NCBI GenBank assembly: GCA_038226305.1
Contig: JBBRQN010000012.1
Location: 23,505-87,504, forward strand
Length of the DNA: 64,000 nt
DNA from: JASLDZ01 sp038226305
GTDB taxonomy: Bacteria > Pseudomonadota > Alphaproteobacteria > Caulobacterales > Caulobacteraceae
Reading direction: 5' to 3'
Below the pieces are notes generated by a model. The model searched no databases and was not told the DNA's origin. It saw only the letters and a program-made list of their open reading frames with translations. Of the stretch, positions 24,251-33,351 are shown piece by piece. Position numbers and translations under genes: made by a program. Positions within the stretch are counted from its first letter, which is position 1, and each line of letters starts with the position of its first letter.

Positions 24251-26659
24251 GTGAGTCAGACCGCCGTCCCCGCCCCCCGCATCAGCGACCTCGCCCGCGC
24301 GCGCCCTCCGGCGTCGCAGGCGGAGGATCGGCTGCAGCTCGACCGGCTGAACCCGCAGCAGCGCGCGGCGGTGGAGGCCACGGAAGGCCCCGTGCTGGTG
24401 CTGGCCGGGGCGGGCACCGGCAAGACGCGGGTGCTCACCACGCGGCTCGCCCACATCCTGAACCAGGGCAAGGCGCGGCCTTGGGAGCTTCTCGCGGTCA
24501 CCTTCACCAACAAGGCCGCCCGCGAGATGCGCGAGCGGATCGGCCACCTGATCGGCGACGAGGCGGAGGGCCTGCGCTGGGTGGGCACCTTCCACTCGGT
24601 CGCCGCCCAAATCCTGCGTCGCCACGCCGAGCTCGTGGGGCTGAAGTCGAGCTTCACCATCCTGGACACCGACGACCAGGAACGGGTGATGAAACAGCTC
24701 ATTGAAGCCGCGAACATCGACGTGAAGCGGTGGCCCGCCAAACACCTCGCAGGGCTGATCGACGGCTGGAAGAACAAGGGCCTCGCCCCCGACAAGCTGC
24801 CCCCCGCTGAGCAGGACGGCTTCGCCCCCGACAGCTCCGGCAAGGGCAAGGGCGGCGCGCTCTACGCCGCCTATCAGCAGCGGCTGCGCACCCTGAACGC
24901 CGTCGATTTCGGCGATCTCCTTCTCCACAACCTAACGATCTTCACGACGCACCACGACGTCTTGGCGGAGTACCACCGGCGCTTCCGCTACATTCTGGTG
25001 GACGAATACCAAGACACGAACTCCGCCCAGTATCTGTGGCTGCGCTTGCTGGCGCAGAACACGGGCGGCCAGGGCTCGCGCAACGTCTGCTGCGTGGGCG
25101 ACGACGACCAGTCGATCTACGGTTGGCGGGGCGCCGAGATCGACAACATCCTGCGCTTCGAGCGGGACTTCGAGGGCGCAGCCGTGGTGCGCCTGGAGCG
25201 CAACTACCGCTCGACTCCGCACATCCTGGGCGCCGCCTCAGGCCTCATCGCCGCCAACAAGGGGCGACTGGGCAAGACGCTTTGGACGGAGGAGGCCGCC
25301 GGCGACAAGGTGGCCGTGCGCGGCGTGTGGGACGGCGAGGCCGAGAGCCGCCTCGTGGCCGACGAGATCGAACGCTGGAAGCGCACTCCCGGCGCCAAGT
25401 ACCGCGACGCCGCGATCCTGGTGCGCGCCTCGTTCCAGATGCGCAGTTTCGAAGAGCGTTTCGTGCTGCTGCAGATCCCCTACACCGTGGTCGGCGGCCC
25501 GCGCTTCTTCGAGCGGGCGGAGATCCGCGACGCCCACGCCTACCTGCGGCTGGTGATCTCGGAAGACGACGACCTCGCCTTCGAGCGCATCGTCAACGTG
25601 CCCAAGCGCGGCATCGGCGACACCAGCGTGCAGAAGCTGATGGTGCTGGCCCGCGCCAACGACCTCTCCGCCAGCCTGGCCGCGCGGGGGCTGGTGAACA
25701 CCGACGAGCTGCCCGCCCGCACCCGCACTCAGCTGGCGAACTTCATCCGCGACGTGGACCGCTGGCGCGCGCTGAGCACGACAGTGAAGCACCCGGAACT
25801 GCTCGAGACGATCCTGGAGGAGAGCGGCTACACCGACGCCCTGCGCGCCGACCGCGGGCCGCAGAGCCAGACGCGCCTGGAGAACCTGAAGGAGCTGGTG
25901 CAGTCCATGGCCCAGTTCGACACCCTGCAGGCCTATCTCGAGCACGTGTCTCTGGTGATGGACCTCGACCGGGGGGCGGGGTCGGACTCGGTGCAGATCA
26001 TGACCCTGCACTCCGCCAAGGGGCTGGAGTTCCCGCTCGTGTTCCTGCCCGGCTGGGAGGAAGGCGTCTTCCCCAGCCAGCGCAGCATGGACGAGAAGGG
26101 CGAGAAGGGCCTCGAGGAGGAACGCCGCCTCGCCTACGTGGGCATCACCCGCGCCCGGCAGGAGGCCCGCATCTCCTTCGCCGCCAACCGGCAGGTCTAC
26201 GGCCGCTGGACCTCGCAGCTGCCCTCGCGGTTCGTGGACGAGCTGCCGGTCGCTCACGTCGATGCCGGGTCGGACACCGGCTACTACGGCGGCGGCCCGG
26301 GGATGAGCGAGGCCAAGAGCCGCTTCGACGACCTGACCACGAGCTTCGGCGGCGCGGGCTACAGCTCCCCCGGCTGGAAGCGGGCGCAGGAGAAGCTTGG
26401 CGGCGGCGGCTTCCGGGCCGCGACGCCCCCACCCTCCGGCGGCTACGGGCGGCGAGGGCAGGTGATCGAGGGCGAGGGCCGCCTGATCGCCACCTCCGAC
26501 CCGTCAGCCTCGGCGGGCAAGTTCGCCCTGGGCGCCCGCATCTTCCACCAGAAGTTCGGCTACGGCGCGGTGACGGCGGTGGAGGGCAACAAGCTCACCG
26601 TCAGCTTCGAAAAGGCCGGCGAAAAGCGCGTGCTCGACAGCTTCGTCGAGGCCGCCTGA
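24251..26659 (+). CDS. uvrD: ATP-dependent DNA helicase UvrD/PcrA (superfamily 1)
   Basis: A 3'-5' helicase for nucleotide-excision and mismatch repair. The 802-residue protein has LNPQQRAAV (Q motif), Walker A GAGTGKT (about residues 52-58), TFTNKAAREM (Ia), VDEYQDTN (II, about 250), GDDDQSIYGWRGA (III), RLERNYRS (IV), MTLHSAKGLEF (V) and VGITRAR (VI). The C-terminus holds the Tudor-like domain (FGYGAVTAVEGNKLTVSFEK). I take the GTG at 24251 because residues encoded upstream have no helicase character and the usual start falls 25-35 residues before the Q motif. A degenerate SOS box directly precedes it. Confidence 0.95.
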   Translation: MSQTAVPAPRISDLARARPPASQAEDRLQLDRLNPQQRAAVEATEGPVLVLAGAGTGKTRVLTTRLAHILNQGKARPWELLAVTFTNKAAREMRERIGHLIGDEAEGLRWVGTFHSVAAQILRRHAELVGLKSSFTILDTDDQERVMKQLIEAANIDVKRWPAKHLAGLIDGWKNKGLAPDKLPPAEQDGFAPDSSGKGKGGALYAAYQQRLRTLNAVDFGDLLLHNLTIFTTHHDVLAEYHRRFRYILVDEYQDTNSAQYLWLRLLAQNTGGQGSRNVCCVGDDDQSIYGWRGAEIDNILRFERDFEGAAVVRLERNYRSTPHILGAASGLIAANKGRLGKTLWTEEAAGDKVAVRGVWDGEAESRLVADEIERWKRTPGAKYRDAAILVRASFQMRSFEERFVLLQIPYTVVGGPRFFERAEIRDAHAYLRLVISEDDDLAFERIVNVPKRGIGDTSVQKLMVLARANDLSASLAARGLVNTDELPARTRTQLANFIRDVDRWRALSTTVKHPELLETILEESGYTDALRADRGPQSQTRLENLKELVQSMAQFDTLQAYLEHVSLVMDLDRGAGSDSVQIMTLHSAKGLEFPLVFLPGWEEGVFPSQRSMDEKGEKGLEEERRLAYVGITRARQEARISFAANRQVYGRWTSQLPSRFVDELPVAHVDAGSDTGYYGGGPGMSEAKSRFDDLTTSFGGAGYSSPGWKRAQEKLGGGGFRAATPPPSGGYGRRGQVIEGEGRLIATSDPSASAGKFALGARIFHQKFGYGAVTAVEGNKLTVSFEKAGEKRVLDSFVEAA

Positions 26660-26761
26660 GCGGGCTTGGCAAAGGTGAACGGAGCCTAACGGGCGCTCTC
26701 ACGCTTAGGTCAGTCCGCCACCGCTAGTCGGAGGGTCGGAACAACGATCTGGGAGACCGCC

Positions 26762-27586
26762 ATGACCTCGACCTCCAACCGCCTCGCCGCTGCCCTGGGC
26801 CTCGCCCTCGCCGCCGCCAGCGTCGCTGCCCCCGCCTTCGCGCAGGACCGCTATGACGACCGGCGCGGACCCGAATTCCGTGGCCCCGACGGGGCACCCG
26901 GCGAGCTGCGCGGCCGCGGCGTCGGCCTCCTGATCCCCGAACTGCGCGACACCCCGCGCGGCCACGCCTTCGTGCTGGAGCGGTTCGACTTCAACCACGA
27001 CGGCTTCGTCAGCCCTGAGGAGGCCTCGGCCGCCAACCGCGCCTTCCAGGACCGCCGCGACGAACATCGCTTCGACCGCGACCACCGGGATGACGGCCGA
27101 CGTGATGAAGGCCGCCGGGACGACCGCGGCCCCGCTCCGCCGATCCCCCCGCCCCCCGTTGAACGGGCCGCCCCGTGGGACCGCGCCGGCATGCGCGACT
27201 ACCACTTCCGCCAGGGTCGCTACGGCGCGATGTTCACGCTGGAAGACGTGCTGTTCGAAACCGGCAGCGCCCGCCTGCGCCCGGGGTTCGAGGCTCGCCT
27301 GCGCCCGCTGATCGGCTACCTGCGCAACAGCCCGGGCGTGAAGCTGCGCATCGACGGCTACACCGACTCCGTGGGTTCCGACGCCGCCAACCTGCAACTC
27401 TCCAAGGACCGCGCCCGCTCGGTGGCCGACGCCATCGCCTCCTACGGGGTCGACGGCCGACGGTTGCAGCTGGCGGGTCACGGCGAGGCTTCGCCCGTCG
27501 CCAGCAACCGCACGGAGAGCGGGCGTCGCCTGAACCGGCGTGTTGAGGTGACCCTGATCGGCCAGCGCGCCTCCAGCTTCCGCTAG
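26762..27586 (+). CDS. Exported EF-hand and OmpA-domain protein
   Basis: A 274-residue envelope protein. A signal peptide (cleavage after AFA at about 27) is followed by an EF-hand calcium loop at 76-87 (D76, N78, D80, S84 and E87 in the coordinating positions), a long Asp/Arg/His-rich linker (95-135) with a proline run, and a C-terminal OmpA-like peptidoglycan-binding domain (about 160-265, LEDVLFETGSARLRPG and the NRRVEV end). The OmpA domain should tether it to the cell wall; calcium binding is predicted from the loop only. GGGAGA lies about 6 bases before the ATG. Confidence 0.9.
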   Translation: MTSTSNRLAAALGLALAAASVAAPAFAQDRYDDRRGPEFRGPDGAPGELRGRGVGLLIPELRDTPRGHAFVLERFDFNHDGFVSPEEASAANRAFQDRRDEHRFDRDHRDDGRRDEGRRDDRGPAPPIPPPPVERAAPWDRAGMRDYHFRQGRYGAMFTLEDVLFETGSARLRPGFEARLRPLIGYLRNSPGVKLRIDGYTDSVGSDAANLQLSKDRARSVADAIASYGVDGRRLQLAGHGEASPVASNRTESGRRLNRRVEVTLIGQRASSFR

Positions 27587-27594
27587 AGGCTGCA

Positions 27595-27622
27595 GGGGCG
27601 GCGGCGTTCGCGCCGTCGCCCC
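27595..27622. terminator. Hairpin between convergent OmpA-domain gene and argS
   Basis: GGGGCGGCGGCG pairs with CGCCGTCGCCCC (one imperfect pair) around a TTCG tetraloop, midway between the two stop codons. It lacks a T-run, so termination efficiency is uncertain; it could work on both strands. Confidence 0.55.
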
Positions 27623-27627
27623 GACCG

Positions 27628-29427
27628 TCACATCCGCTCTGGCGTCTCGATGCCCAGGAGGTCGAGGGCCAGGGTGAGCTGCTTCAGCGTCGCCTCGGCC
27701 AGAGACAGGCGGGAGGCCCGCTCGGCCGCGGCGTCGGCGGCAATCACCGGGCAGGCGGCGTAGAACTTGGAGAAGCTCTGCGCCAGGCGATAGGCGTGTT
27801 CGGCGATCAGGTTGGGCGCGCGCCGGTCGTAGGCATCCGAGAGGGCTGCGGCCCAAGCGTCCAAAGAGAGCGCCAGTTCGCGCTCGGCCGGGGCGGCGAT
27901 CACGATCTCGCCTGCCGTGAAGCCCTGATCGGCCGCGCGACGCAGAAGCGAGCGGATGCGCACCGCCTGGTACAGCAGGTACGGCCCGGTCTTGCCCTCG
28001 AAGCTCGTGAAGCGGTCGAGGTCGAAGATGTAGCTCGTGCTGCGGTGATTGGAGAGGTCCGCGAACTTCAGCGCCGCGATCCCCACCTTGTGTGCGGTGG
28101 CCTCGAACTCTTCCGGGCTAAGCTCCGCGCCGAGGCCCGCTTCCCGCAGGCGTTCGCGCGCCTTCTCGCGGGCGGTCTCGATCAGGTCGTGCAGCTTCAA
28201 CACCCCGCCCTCGCGGGTCTTGAAGGGCTTGCCGTCGGTCCCGTTCATGGTGCCGAAGCCGAGGTGCTCCAGCTGGCCCTCTGCGGCGTAGCCCGCGAGT
28301 TCGGCCGCGCGGAACACCTGCAGGAAGTGCCCCGCCTGCCGCTGGTCCACCACGTAGAGCACGAGGTCCGGCCCGAAGCCTTCCTTGCGGGTCGCCACCG
28401 TCGCGAGGTCGGTGGTGCCGTACATGGCCGAGCCTTCGGAGCTGACCACCAGCAGGGGATCGGGATAGGGCACCTCGATCACCGAACCGTCGGGCAGCTT
28501 CTTCTTCTGCGTCTCGCCTTCCCGGGCGACCCGGACGATCCGCGCGCCCTGGTCGTCGACGAGGAGGGATTTGGCCTCCAGTTCCTGGATCATTCGCGGG
28601 ATGCGGGCGTCGGCGTCGCTCTCGCCGTGCCACAGGTCGAAGTCCACGCCCAGCGCGTGGAACTCGCGCTGCAGGGCGCTGCGGCTGACGGCGACGAAAT
28701 GGGCCCACAGGGCGCGATACCCGGGGCGTCCGGCCTGCAGCTCGGCGGTGGCCTTGCGGGCGCGCTCGCGATAGGCGGGATCGCCCTTGGCGGCGTTGGC
28801 GGCCAGGGGATAGAGCCGCTCAAGGTCTTCCAGGCTCACAGGGCTGTCGGCCGGGAACGGCCCCGCTCCCGGTGCCAGGAACGGCGAGCCCGGCTGCTCG
28901 TCGCCCACCGCCGCGATCAGGAGGCCCATCTGAAAGCCCCAGTCGCCGAAGTGGGCGTCGCCCACCACCGTGTCGCCCCGCGCCCGAAACAGGCGCTTCA
29001 GGCTTTCACCGATGATGGAGCTGCGCAGGTGGCCCACATGCATGGGCTTGGCCACGTTCGGCCCGCCATAGTCGATAAGCACTCGGCGAGAGGCGGCCAC
29101 CGGGGAGGCCCCCGCCAGCGGATCGGCCGCAAGCTCAGTCACCCGCTGCGCCAGCGCCGCATCGGTCACCTTCAGGTTCACGAACCCCGGCCCGGCCACC
29201 TCCACCGACCCAACGGCAGAATCAGCCTCAAGGCGGGCGGCGATCCGCAGGGCGATCTCGCGCGGGTTGGCGCGCGCGGCTTTCGCGGCGGCCAGGGCGC
29301 CGTTGCACTGGAAGTCGGCGAGGTCGGGCCGGTCCGACGGCGTCACCCGACCCAGCCCCGCGTCGAGCCCTTCCTGAGCGAAGGCGGCTGCGGCCGCTTC
29401 GCCCAGGCGGCTCTTCAGGTCGGTCAT
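27628..29427 (-). CDS. argS: Arginine-tRNA ligase
   Basis: Charges tRNA-Arg. The 599-residue class I synthetase has the N-terminal Add1 domain, a HIGH-type motif HVGHLRSSIIGE (after PNVAKPMHVGH, near residue 125), the YVVDQRQAGHF and LGFGTMNGTDGKPFKTREG segments of the catalytic core, and the C-terminal DALR anticodon-binding domain ending ALDLLGIETPERM. KMSK is replaced by the PFKTREG-type loop usual in ArgRS. ATG 29427 overlaps the stop of the upstream secreted-protein gene (ATGA), so the two are translated together. Confidence 0.97.
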   Translation of the reverse strand: MTDLKSRLGEAAAAAFAQEGLDAGLGRVTPSDRPDLADFQCNGALAAAKAARANPREIALRIAARLEADSAVGSVEVAGPGFVNLKVTDAALAQRVTELAADPLAGASPVAASRRVLIDYGGPNVAKPMHVGHLRSSIIGESLKRLFRARGDTVVGDAHFGDWGFQMGLLIAAVGDEQPGSPFLAPGAGPFPADSPVSLEDLERLYPLAANAAKGDPAYRERARKATAELQAGRPGYRALWAHFVAVSRSALQREFHALGVDFDLWHGESDADARIPRMIQELEAKSLLVDDQGARIVRVAREGETQKKKLPDGSVIEVPYPDPLLVVSSEGSAMYGTTDLATVATRKEGFGPDLVLYVVDQRQAGHFLQVFRAAELAGYAAEGQLEHLGFGTMNGTDGKPFKTREGGVLKLHDLIETAREKARERLREAGLGAELSPEEFEATAHKVGIAALKFADLSNHRSTSYIFDLDRFTSFEGKTGPYLLYQAVRIRSLLRRAADQGFTAGEIVIAAPAERELALSLDAWAAALSDAYDRRAPNLIAEHAYRLAQSFSKFYAACPVIAADAAAERASRLSLAEATLKQLTLALDLLGIETPERM

Positions 29428-30137
29428 TTTGTCGAGGTGGTCGGCGTCAGGCTGGCCACGGCCGGTGCCGCGTTGACGCGGAAGCGTTTGCCGTCGCGGT
29501 TGAAGGCCGCCATCTCGGGCGTCACGTCGAAGCCCACCAGGATCTCGAAGTTGCCGCCGCCCACCTTGGCGTCGCGACGGGGTATGGTGATGGTGTCGAT
29601 GCGGTCGGACACGGCGACACGGTCGGCACCGGCCGGGAAGTCCACGTTCAGGTCGAAGTCGCTCTTGGCGAGGATGGCCTCGTTCCGGCGGGTGACGGCC
29701 ACCCAGTACTTGTAGGTCTTGCTGGTGCCGCTGGCCTGCGGGCCGCGACCCAGGCGGAAGTTCACCTGCATCTGCACCTGGATCGGCTCGGAGCCCTTGT
29801 ACTGGCAGTTGGACTGCACGTTCTGGATCTCACCGGTGTAGGCGGCCGAGTTGGCGCTCTCGGCACCCCCCCGCAGCTCGACGTAGCGGCTCGCGTCGTA
29901 GAGCACCTTCACATAGGGGCAGGGGCCGGCGTTGCGCACGTTGGGAAGCGGGGCCTGGGCGGTGTTCCACTCCTGCTCCTTCTTCTTCTTCTTGGTGGCG
30001 GCGTCGGCCTCTGCCTTGCGGCGGGCGTCGTCCTGCGCCTCCCGGGAGGACTGCGCGTGCACCACGGCGGGAGCGACACCGAGGACCGCGAACGCCAGCG
30101 CGACAGCGCTGATGGCGGCGAGGGGGGACTTGCGCAT
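29424..30137 (-). CDS. Hypothetical exported protein upstream of argS
   Basis: A 237-residue secreted protein of unknown function. The signal peptide (MRKSPLAAISAVALAFAVLG, cleavage after VHA near 28) is followed by a charged Lys-rich helix (35-58) and a globular domain with Cys residues in NAGPCPYVKVLYDASRYVEL and VQSNCQYKG, plus NFRLGRGPQASGTSKTYKYWVAVTRR. I recall a gene of this type beside argS in Caulobacter, annotated only as a Tat-signal protein; here no twin arginine is visible. ATG 30137 has GAGG six bases upstream. The argS start overlaps its stop. Confidence 0.82.
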   Translation of the reverse strand: MRKSPLAAISAVALAFAVLGVAPAVVHAQSSREAQDDARRKAEADAATKKKKKEQEWNTAQAPLPNVRNAGPCPYVKVLYDASRYVELRGGAESANSAAYTGEIQNVQSNCQYKGSEPIQVQMQVNFRLGRGPQASGTSKTYKYWVAVTRRNEAILAKSDFDLNVDFPAGADRVAVSDRIDTITIPRRDAKVGGGNFEILVGFDVTPEMAAFNRDGKRFRVNAAPAVASLTPTTSTK

Positions 30138-30272
30138 GGGGCGCCTCACGTCTGGAACAGAGTGCGGATGTAAGCCCAAGCGGGGGCCGCCGCAATCGAC
30201 CTGTAAATCGCGCGCCCGCAAGCGCGTGAACCGCTGGCGCCCACGCGCAAGCGTGCTTACTTTCATCGGCAC

Positions 30273-31250
30273 ATGGACGCCCCCCGGCCGCCCTCCGTTC
30301 GACGCTGTGCGACCAAGCCGCCCCTTCTGGTGCGCTTGGCGACACCCCGCGGATTCTGCGCAGGGGTGGACCGGGCCATCCAGATCGTCGAACGGGCTCT
30401 GCAGAGGTATGGCGCGCCCGTGTTCGTGCGCCACGAGATCGTCCACAACACCCACGTGGTCGAGCGGCTGAAGGCGCAGGGCGCCGTGTTCGTGGAAGAC
30501 CTCAGCGAGTGCCCCGACGGGCGGCCGGTGATCTTCTCAGCCCACGGCGTGCCCAAACACGTTCCCGCCGATGCCGCAGACCGGGGGCTGTTCTTCCTCG
30601 ATGCCACCTGCCCCCTCGTCTCCAAGGTCCATATCGATGCGGAGAAGCATTTCGCCGCCGGTCGAGAGATCGTGCTGATCGGCCACACCGGGCACCCCGA
30701 AGTGGTCGGCACTCTCGGCCAGCTGCCCCCCGGGGCCATCTCGCTGGTGGAAACGCTGGAGGACGCCGAGGCCTTCACGCCGCACGATCCGACGAGCCTC
30801 GCGTTCATCACCCAGACCACCCTTTCGGTGGACGATACGGGCGCCATCGTGGACGTGCTGCGCCGCCGCTTCCCCGATATCGCCGGGCCGCACCGGGAAG
30901 ACATCTGCTATGCCACCACCAACCGGCAGGAGGCCGTGAAGGGTTTCGCCGGGGCCTGCGACCTCGTGCTCGTGCTGGGCTCGACCGCCTCGTCCAACTC
31001 CCAGCGGCTGGTGGAGACCGCCCGGCGCGCGGGCGCCCGGGCTGCCCGCCTGATCGACGACGCGGACTGCATCGACTTCGCCTGGTTCGAGGGCGTGAAA
31101 ACCCTGGGCCTCACCGCCGGCGCCTCCGCGCCCGAACGGCTGGTGAAGGGCGTGCTCGACAAACTGGCCGGCCGCTTCTCCCTCGACGTGCAGGGTGGCG
31201 AAATCGTGCGCGAGACCGTGGTGTTCAAACTGCCGCGAGCGCTGGCTTAG
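30273..31250 (+). CDS. ispH: 4-hydroxy-3-methylbut-2-enyl diphosphate reductase
   Basis: Last step of the MEP pathway: reduces HMBPP to IPP and DMAPP with a [4Fe-4S] cluster. The 325-residue protein has the three cluster cysteines C29 (RGFCAGV), C113 (ATCPLV) and C212 (DICYATTNRQ), plus FVRHEIVHN, FSAHGV, LIGHTGHPE and the TAGASAPE substrate motif. There is an N-terminal extension of about 18 residues before the conserved LATPRGFC. Divergent from the argS operon with a 135-bp gap. Confidence 0.97.
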   Translation: MDAPRPPSVRRCATKPPLLVRLATPRGFCAGVDRAIQIVERALQRYGAPVFVRHEIVHNTHVVERLKAQGAVFVEDLSECPDGRPVIFSAHGVPKHVPADAADRGLFFLDATCPLVSKVHIDAEKHFAAGREIVLIGHTGHPEVVGTLGQLPPGAISLVETLEDAEAFTPHDPTSLAFITQTTLSVDDTGAIVDVLRRRFPDIAGPHREDICYATTNRQEAVKGFAGACDLVLVLGSTASSNSQRLVETARRAGARAARLIDDADCIDFAWFEGVKTLGLTAGASAPERLVKGVLDKLAGRFSLDVQGGEIVRETVVFKLPRALA

Positions 31251-31287
31251 GGCGCTATCGGCTTGACCTCAACATCCGGTCTCCGCC

Positions 31288-32274
31288 ATGCGCTCAACCG
31301 TGGCTGTCTATACTCCCCTTCAAGAGCCTGAACTCTCAGCGCTACTGGCGCGCTACGACATCGGCCGCCTGCGCGCGTTTCACGGCATCGCGGAGGGGAT
31401 CGAGAACTCCAACTTCCTGGTGGAGACCGATGCCGGGCGCTTCGTGCTCACGGTGTTCGAGCGGCGGGTGAAGGCTGACGAGCTGCCGTTCTTCATGGAG
31501 CTGATGGGCTGGCTCTCCGCCCGGGGCTTCCCCGCACCGCAACCCGTGGCCGACCGGAGCGGGGCCGTGCTGCAGACGCTGCAGGCCAAGCCGGCGTGCA
31601 TCGTGAGCTTCCTGCGCGGCCGCCCGGTGGAGCCCCCCACGGTCGAGACCTGCCGCGGGGCGGGGGCGGGCGCGGCGGGGATGCATATGGCGGCGCAGGG
31701 CTTTCCCGGCGCGCGGCCCAACGACCTTTCCGTCACCGCCTGGCGCCCCCTGTTCAAGGGCTGGGAAGCGTTGGCGGAGCGCCTGCGCCCTGGCCTCTCG
31801 GCCCTGATCGCCTCCGACCTCGACGTCCTGGAGGCCGCCTGGCCCACCGCTCTCCCCCAGGGGGTGATCCACGCCGACCTCTTCGCCGACAACCTGTTCT
31901 TCGATGGCGAGCACCGTTTCGCAGGGGTGATCGACTTCTACTTCGCCTGCACAGACGCCCTCGCCTACGACCTGGCCGTGATGCTCAACGCCTGGCCGTT
32001 CGACGTGCCTGCGCGAGCCGACCCCGCCAAAGTGCGTGCACTGATGGAGGGCTACGAGGCCGTGCGCCCGCTGACGCCCGCCGAGCGAGCCGCCCTGCCC
32101 GTGCTGGCCCGAGGGGCGGCCATGCGCTTCTTCCTCACCCGGCTGGCGGACTGGGAGGCCACGCCCGACGGCGCGATCGTCACCCGCAAGGATCCCCTCG
32201 ACTACGCCGACCGACTCGCCTTCCACCGGGCGGCCGCGGACGGGACCGGCCCGTCGCTTCTGGATTTCGCATGA
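31288..32274 (+). CDS. thrB: Homoserine kinase (choline-kinase-fold type)
   Basis: Phosphorylates homoserine in threonine biosynthesis. The 328-residue protein is the APH/choline-kinase-fold HSK: AVYTPLQ start, GIAEGIENSNFLVET, LTVFERRV, the catalytic loop GVIHADLFADNLFF and the metal-binding GVIDFYFACTDALAYDLA. ATG 31288 is used; a GTG at 31300 would give the more usual MAVYTP start, and no ribosome site decides. The stop overlaps rnhA by four bases, the thrB-rnhA order common in alphaproteobacteria, where ispH often precedes. Confidence 0.95.
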   Translation: MRSTVAVYTPLQEPELSALLARYDIGRLRAFHGIAEGIENSNFLVETDAGRFVLTVFERRVKADELPFFMELMGWLSARGFPAPQPVADRSGAVLQTLQAKPACIVSFLRGRPVEPPTVETCRGAGAGAAGMHMAAQGFPGARPNDLSVTAWRPLFKGWEALAERLRPGLSALIASDLDVLEAAWPTALPQGVIHADLFADNLFFDGEHRFAGVIDFYFACTDALAYDLAVMLNAWPFDVPARADPAKVRALMEGYEAVRPLTPAERAALPVLARGAAMRFFLTRLADWEATPDGAIVTRKDPLDYADRLAFHRAAADGTGPSLLDFA

Positions 32275-32729
32275 CCCCCAAGGTGACGATCTTCACGGAT
32301 GGCGCGTGCAGCGGAAACCCCGGTCCGGGCGGCTGGGGCGCGATCCTCATGTCCGGCGAGAAGGAGCGCGAGATGTGGGGCGGCGAGCCGCTCACCACCA
32401 ACAACCGCATGGAACTGATGGCCGCCATCCAGGCTTTGGAGGCGCTGAAGCGCGACTGCACCGTGGAGCTGCACACCGACAGCCAGTACGTGCGCCAGGG
32501 CATCACCGAGTGGCTGCCCGGCTGGAAGGCACGGGGCTGGCGCACCGCCGCCAAAGCCCCGGTGAAGAACGACGACCTGTGGAAGCGCCTCGATCAGGCC
32601 CGCCTGCGCCACACCGTGGACTGGCGCTGGGTGAAGGGGCACGCGGGCCACCCGCTCAACGAACGGGCCGATGCCCTCGCCCGGCGGGGCTGCGACGAAA
32701 ACCGCACCGCCCGCACCGCGGCCCGGTGA
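32271..32729 (+). CDS. rnhA: Ribonuclease HI
   Basis: Removes RNA from RNA-DNA hybrids. The 152-residue enzyme has the full DEDD active site: D10 (FTDGACSGNPGPGGW), E48 (NNRMELMA), D70 (HTDSQY) and D134 (NERADALA), with the flexible-loop His at 124 (KGHAGHP). The basic handle region (WLPGWKARGWRTA) is present. ATG 32271 overlaps the thrB stop (ATGA). Confidence 0.97.
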   Translation: MTPKVTIFTDGACSGNPGPGGWGAILMSGEKEREMWGGEPLTTNNRMELMAAIQALEALKRDCTVELHTDSQYVRQGITEWLPGWKARGWRTAAKAPVKNDDLWKRLDQARLRHTVDWRWVKGHAGHPLNERADALARRGCDENRTARTAAR

Positions 32730-32765
32730 CGGAGCGGGCGCCCTTGCGCTAACGTGGCCGCAGTC

Positions 32766-33344
32766 ATGGCCGTCCTCGACTGGATCACCGCCGACACCGG
32801 ACGCGCCCTGGAGGGCGAGGGCGTTCGCCTGCGCCCGCCGCGCTCGGGCGACTATGCCGAGTGGGCCGAGCTGCGCCGGGTCTCCAGAGAGTTCCTGCAG
32901 CCCTGGGAGCCGATCTGGCCGGCTGACGACCTTTCGCGCGGGGCCTTCAAGCGTCGGCTGTCGATCTACGCCCGCGATCAGGATCTGGGGCAGGGCTATC
33001 CGTTCTTCGTCTTCTCCACCGCCGACAACCGGCTCGTGGGCGGCGTGAACCTGCGGGATGTTAAGCGCGGCGTCAGCCAATCGGGCGCCATCGGCTACTG
33101 GGCGGGGGCTTCCCATGCCCGCAAGGGGCACACCCTGGCGGCGGTGCGCGCCATCACCGCCTTCGCCTTCGACCAGCTGGGCCTAAACCGGGTGGAGGCG
33201 GCCTGCGTGCCCGAAAACGCCGCGTCGGCCGGGCTTCTCGACCGGGCGGGCTATGAGCGGGAAGGCCTCGCGCGCTCATACCTCAAGATCAACGGCGTGT
33301 GGCGCGACCACCTCCTGTTCGGCAAGGTGCGGCCTTATCCTTGA
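32766..33344 (+). CDS. GNAT acetyltransferase (RimJ/RimL type)
   Basis: A 192-residue GNAT enzyme resembling ribosomal-protein N-acetyltransferases. It has RLRPPRSGDYAEWAEL at the start, GGVNLRDVKRG, GYWAGASHARKG (acetyl-CoA loop, the usual Q/RxxGxG region), FAFDQLGLNRVEAACVPENAAS and LLDRAGYEREG. ATG 32766 is chosen over a GTG 12 bp upstream. The substrate protein is not known. It sits just after rnhA in the same direction, 36 bp downstream. Confidence 0.88.
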   Translation: MAVLDWITADTGRALEGEGVRLRPPRSGDYAEWAELRRVSREFLQPWEPIWPADDLSRGAFKRRLSIYARDQDLGQGYPFFVFSTADNRLVGGVNLRDVKRGVSQSGAIGYWAGASHARKGHTLAAVRAITAFAFDQLGLNRVEAACVPENAASAGLLDRAGYEREGLARSYLKINGVWRDHLLFGKVRPYP

Positions 33345-33351
33345 GTGGGCG

